This document shows, piece by piece, positions 22,877-25,828 of a stretch of DNA of 25,828 nt; position 1 is the stretch's first letter, and every line of letters begins with the position of its first letter. The notes under the pieces were generated by a model. It was not told the DNA's origin, ran no database searches, and worked only from the letters and a program-made list of their open reading frames with translations. The stretch lies in NCBI GenBank assembly GCA_041640815.1, contig JBEPZO010000031.1:1-25828 (forward strand). Direction: 5' to 3'. Position numbers and translations under genes: made by a program. The stretch comes from JANWZL01 sp041640815 (lineage in GTDB: Bacteria > Pseudomonadota > Gammaproteobacteria > Burkholderiales > Thiobacillaceae).

Positions 22877-25203
22877 TACATCTTCTCCAGGCTGAGCGTG
22901 CCAAAGCGCGGGCCCAAGCGGGAGGTCAGCGGATGCACCGCCGCCACCCGCACCACCTCCTCGGGCAGTCTGTCATCACGTTGCAGCTTGAGGATGGTTT
23001 CACCATCTGCCTGCCTCACCTTGACGGGCTTGCCCTCGGTCAGTCCAAGGCGCTGGATCAGGGCGCCGTGCGCCCAGCAGGCGGCGGCAGCGAGGCCATC
23101 ATGGGTGGCTTGTAGGGCCGGCGAGCGCCGCACCAAGGGGTCGAGCTGATAGATCGGGGTCTCGGCGAGGCGCTCCAAGCCCGGCGTTGGCGTAAGGGCG
23201 GTTATCTCCACCTCGCCAATGCTGTTGTCCAGACGCGTCCGGATGCCATCCTCGCCCGCCGGCAGCGCCTCGGCCAACACCGCTTGCACGCTGTCGTGCT
23301 CGAAGCCGGAAAGCGCCAGCAGATTACCCAGCACCCGCAGGACCTTCCACGCGGGGCGCGTCTCGCCCAGCGGCGGCACACAGGCGTCAAAGCGCTGCAG
23401 CCGACCCTCCATGTTGATGAAGCTGCCCGCCGTTTCGGTGAAAGGTGCGATCGGCAGGATGACATGGGCATAGGACGTCGCCCGATCGGCAAAGGGCGTG
23501 AGCGCCACGACCAGCTCGGCGGCCTCGAGGGCCCGGCGCGCCTGCACGGGGTCGGCGGCCTCCAGATCGGGCTCGGCGCCCAGCAGCAGGTAGGCCTTGC
23601 GCGGCTGTGCCAGCATGGCGGCGGCAGCCAGCCCACCCTTGCCCGGTCGGCAGCCGACCACCCCTGCGCCGACGGCATTGGCGGCGGGGGGGAGGAAACC
23701 GAGTGTGGCGCCGCACGCCCTCGCGATGGCCTGCGCCAGCGCGTGCAATTGCGACGCTGCCGGGTGCTGTTGCGCATAGGCGCCGAGCAGCACCGCCTTG
23801 CGCTCGCCCTGCATTAGGCTGTGCGCCATCGCTTTCGCCGTTTGCGAGGGAACAACGGCCTCGAGCGCCAGGGCGCCGACATCGCCGCCGGCCTGTTGCA
23901 CGGCCTTGGCGACCTCGGCGAGCGCGCCCACCAAGCCAGAGGGCTTGGCGATGAGGCGGTTGGCCACCCGGCAGAGCAGGTCGTCATCGACCGCGTGCAC
24001 GACGTTGAGCTCGCAGCCAGCCTTCACCGCCTTGCGTAGCCGCTGGGCCAGGAGCGGCTGCTCCTTGCGCACCGTGCTGCCCACGAGCAGCACGCGCTCG
24101 AGCGCATCGACCTCGGCGATGGACATCCCGAGCCAGGTCACCCCGGCCGCCACAGCGGTATCGGAGCGGTCCAAACGGTGATCGAGATGCGCGCAGCCGA
24201 GGGCGCGCGCGAGCTTCTGGAAGAGGTAGAGCTCTTCTACGGTCTGGTGGGGCGAGGCGAGGAAACCGAGCGCATCCGGTCCATGCGCGTCGAGCAAGAC
24301 CTTGAGCGCGCCGGCGACCTGGGCGAGCGCCTTCTGCCAGTCGACCTCCACCCAATGCTCGCCGTTACGGACCATGGGGCGCAGCAGGCGCGACTCGGAA
24401 TTGAGCCCTTGGTAGCTGAAGCGATCGCGGTCGGCCAGCCAACATTCGTTGATCGCCTCGTTCTCGCGCGGCAGCACCCGGTAGACCCGCTTGTCCTTGA
24501 CGTGCACCTCGAGGTTGGCCCCCAGGCCGTCATGCGGGCTGATCGACGGGCGGCGGGCGAGCTCCCAGGTCCGCGCCGAGTAGCGGAAGGGCTTGGAGGT
24601 GAGCGCCCCCACCGGACAGAGGTCGATGACGTTACCCGACAGCTCGGAGGTGAGCTGACGCTCGAGGAAGGGCATCACCTCGGTGTGCTCGCCGCGCCCC
24701 GGCATGCCCAGCTCCATCAGGCCGGCGATCTCCTGGCCGAAGCGCACGCAGCGGCTGCAATGGATGCAGCGCGTCATGTCGGTGGCGATGAGCGGCCCGA
24801 GCTCTTTTTCCCTCACCACCCGCTTGGCCTCGGTGTAACGCGAGGCGCTGCCGCCATAGCCGACGGCGAGGTCCTGTAGCTGGCATTCGCCGCCCTGGTC
24901 GCAGATCGGGCAATCCAGGGGATGATTGATGAGCAAGAGCTCCATCACCCCTTTCTGGGCCTTGATGGCCTTGTCGGAGTGGGTGTGCACCACCATGCCG
25001 TCGGTGACCGGGGTGGCACAGGCCGGCAGCGGCTTGGGCGCCTTTTCCACCTCCACCAGGCACATGCGGCAGTTGGCGGCGATCGACAGCTTTTTGTGGT
25101 AGCAGAAGTGCGGGATGAAGACGCCCAGCGCGTTGGCCGCATCCATGACGGTCGCGCCTTGCTCGACCTCGATCCGCTTGCCGTCGATCTCGATCACGGG
25201 CAT
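22876..25203 (-). CDS. nuoG: NADH-quinone oxidoreductase subunit G
   Basis: The 775-aa peripheral subunit carries an N-terminal ferredoxin-like domain with N1b ligands (Cys34, Cys45, Cys48, Cys62). The N5 site follows, HPLDCPICDQGGEC (His94, Cys98, Cys101, Cys107), then the N4 site with Cys146, Cys149, Cys152 and a later Cys in VIDLCPVGAL. The C-terminal two thirds is a degenerate molybdopterin-oxidoreductase domain without cofactor. The segment after N4 (RRPSISPHDGLGANLEV) has none of the extra Cys residues that bind cluster N7 in Escherichia coli and Thermus, so N7 is absent. ATG 25203 (MPVIEIDGKRIEVEQG) is the family-typical start, one base after the nuoF stop; the longer open frame upstream lies inside nuoF. 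Confidence 0.96.
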   Translation of the reverse strand: MPVIEIDGKRIEVEQGATVMDAANALGVFIPHFCYHKKLSIAANCRMCLVEVEKAPKPLPACATPVTDGMVVHTHSDKAIKAQKGVMELLLINHPLDCPICDQGGECQLQDLAVGYGGSASRYTEAKRVVREKELGPLIATDMTRCIHCSRCVRFGQEIAGLMELGMPGRGEHTEVMPFLERQLTSELSGNVIDLCPVGALTSKPFRYSARTWELARRPSISPHDGLGANLEVHVKDKRVYRVLPRENEAINECWLADRDRFSYQGLNSESRLLRPMVRNGEHWVEVDWQKALAQVAGALKVLLDAHGPDALGFLASPHQTVEELYLFQKLARALGCAHLDHRLDRSDTAVAAGVTWLGMSIAEVDALERVLLVGSTVRKEQPLLAQRLRKAVKAGCELNVVHAVDDDLLCRVANRLIAKPSGLVGALAEVAKAVQQAGGDVGALALEAVVPSQTAKAMAHSLMQGERKAVLLGAYAQQHPAASQLHALAQAIARACGATLGFLPPAANAVGAGVVGCRPGKGGLAAAAMLAQPRKAYLLLGAEPDLEAADPVQARRALEAAELVVALTPFADRATSYAHVILPIAPFTETAGSFINMEGRLQRFDACVPPLGETRPAWKVLRVLGNLLALSGFEHDSVQAVLAEALPAGEDGIRTRLDNSIGEVEITALTPTPGLERLAETPIYQLDPLVRRSPALQATHDGLAAAACWAHGALIQRLGLTEGKPVKVRQADGETILKLQRDDRLPEEVVRVAAVHPLTSRLGPRFGTLSLEKM

Positions 25204-25204
25204 A

Positions 25205-25828
25205 TCAGCCACCCACCATGCATTGCTTGTGCTCGATGTGGTATTCGAACTCGTCGCGGAAATGCCGGATGAAGCTCTGCACCGGCCCGACGGCAGCATC
25301 ACCGAGGGCGCAGATCGTCCGGCCGGCGATGTTATCGCCCACGCTCATGAGGAGATCGAGGTCCTCGGGGCGGCCTTGGCCGTGCTCGATGCGATGCACG
25401 ACGCGGTACATCCAGCCGGTGCCCTCGCGACAGGGCGTGCACTGGCCGCACGACTCCTCGTAGTAGAAATAGGCGAGCCGCTCCAGGGCGCGCACCATGC
25501 ACACCGTCTCGTCCATGACGATCACGGCGCCGGAGCCGAGCATGGAGCCGGCCTTGGCGAGGGCGTCGAAGTCCATCGTCAGGTCCATCATCACCGAGGC
25601 CGGGAGCACCGGCGCCGAGGAGCCGCCAGGGATCACGGCCTTGAGGCGGTGGCCGGCGCGCACGCCGCCGGCCATCTCCAGTAGCTCGGCAAACGGCGTG
25701 CCGAGCGGCACCTCGTAATTGCCCGGGCGGTTGACATGGCCGGAGACGGAGAAGATCTTCGTGCCGCCGTTGTTGGGCTTGCCCAGCGCCAAGAAGGCCT
25801 CACCGCCGAAACGCAGGATCCAGGGGAT
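25205..25828 (-). CDS. nuoF: NADH-quinone oxidoreductase subunit F, C-terminal part
   Basis: The last 207 residues of the NADH-binding flavoprotein are present; the N-terminal part with the FMN and NADH sites lies beyond the right edge. The frame is open to the edge (PWILRFGGEAFLALGKP), so no start is given. The segment FSVSGHVNRPGNYEVPLGTPF, the SLBB-like region and the N3 cluster motif SCGQCTPCREG with a later Cys in TICALGDAA identify it. The stop is one base before nuoG. Confidence 0.97.
   Translation of the reverse strand: MPWILRFGGEAFLALGKPNNGGTKIFSVSGHVNRPGNYEVPLGTPFAELLEMAGGVRAGHRLKAVIPGGSSAPVLPASVMMDLTMDFDALAKAGSMLGSGAVIVMDETVCMVRALERLAYFYYEESCGQCTPCREGTGWMYRVVHRIEHGQGRPEDLDLLMSVGDNIAGRTICALGDAAVGPVQSFIRHFRDEFEYHIEHKQCMVGG

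Overview
The window looks like a chromosomal segment of a high-GC, free-living, motile Gram-negative proteobacterium, most likely betaproteobacterial. The evidence is a nuoF-G-H-I-J-K-L-M-N block in standard proteobacterial order, a MlaF-type ATPase of betaproteobacterial flavour, a cytochrome b561/YceI operon and an energy-taxis receptor. The taxonomic call is inferred from protein style only; no rRNA or tRNA gene is present.

Region 1 (1-1001): the N-terminal part of a leftward coiled-coil/PD-(D/E)XK-type (DUF3782-like) protein runs off the left edge. It has an internal tandem heptad-repeat tract. A 553-bp stretch with no convincing gene follows and ends in a plausible sigma-70 promoter.

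Region 2 (1002-6211): a compact rightward operon. It opens with an unusual 228-aa protein that resembles only the N-terminal (non-catalytic) half of IS605/IS1341-type TnpB. Then come a PrtD-type type I secretion ABC transporter, an HlyD/PrtE adaptor and a TolC-family outer-membrane factor, with junctions of 2 bp, 1 bp and a 1-bp overlap. No secreted substrate gene is visible.

Region 3 (6208-9816): a 23-codon ORF and an odd junction lead into three overlapping or abutting polysaccharide genes: an NAD-dependent sugar epimerase/reductase, a monotopic phosphoglycosyl transferase and a long FlaA1/WbpM/CapD-type 4,6-dehydratase. Together they could make and load a 6-deoxy-HexNAc (QuiNAc/FucNAc-like) onto undecaprenyl phosphate.

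Region 4 (9817-12297): a leftward operon of cytochrome b561 and two different YceI proteins, preceded by three TTAA-core direct repeats one helical turn apart that look like an OmpR-family response-regulator site.

Region 5 (12298-14299): a separate PAS protein followed 7 bp later by a membrane-hairpin chemoreceptor with HAMP, signalling and C-terminal CZB zinc-binding domains, a split Aer or CetA/CetB-like energy-taxis pair. Region 6 (14388-15194): an mlaF gene without mlaE/D/C/B partners and with Tyr at the H-loop position.

Region 7 (15202-25828): the leftward complex I operon from nuoN back to a partial nuoF, convergent with mlaF. Between nuoJ and nuoK lies a 38-codon ORF joined to both neighbours by ATGA overlaps and preceded by a strong Shine-Dalgarno sequence.

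The observations most worth following are the TnpB N-terminal-only protein at the head of a secretion operon, the doubly coupled small ORF inside nuo, the split PAS/CZB receptor, the orphan mlaF, and the TTAA repeats before the cytochrome b561 operon.
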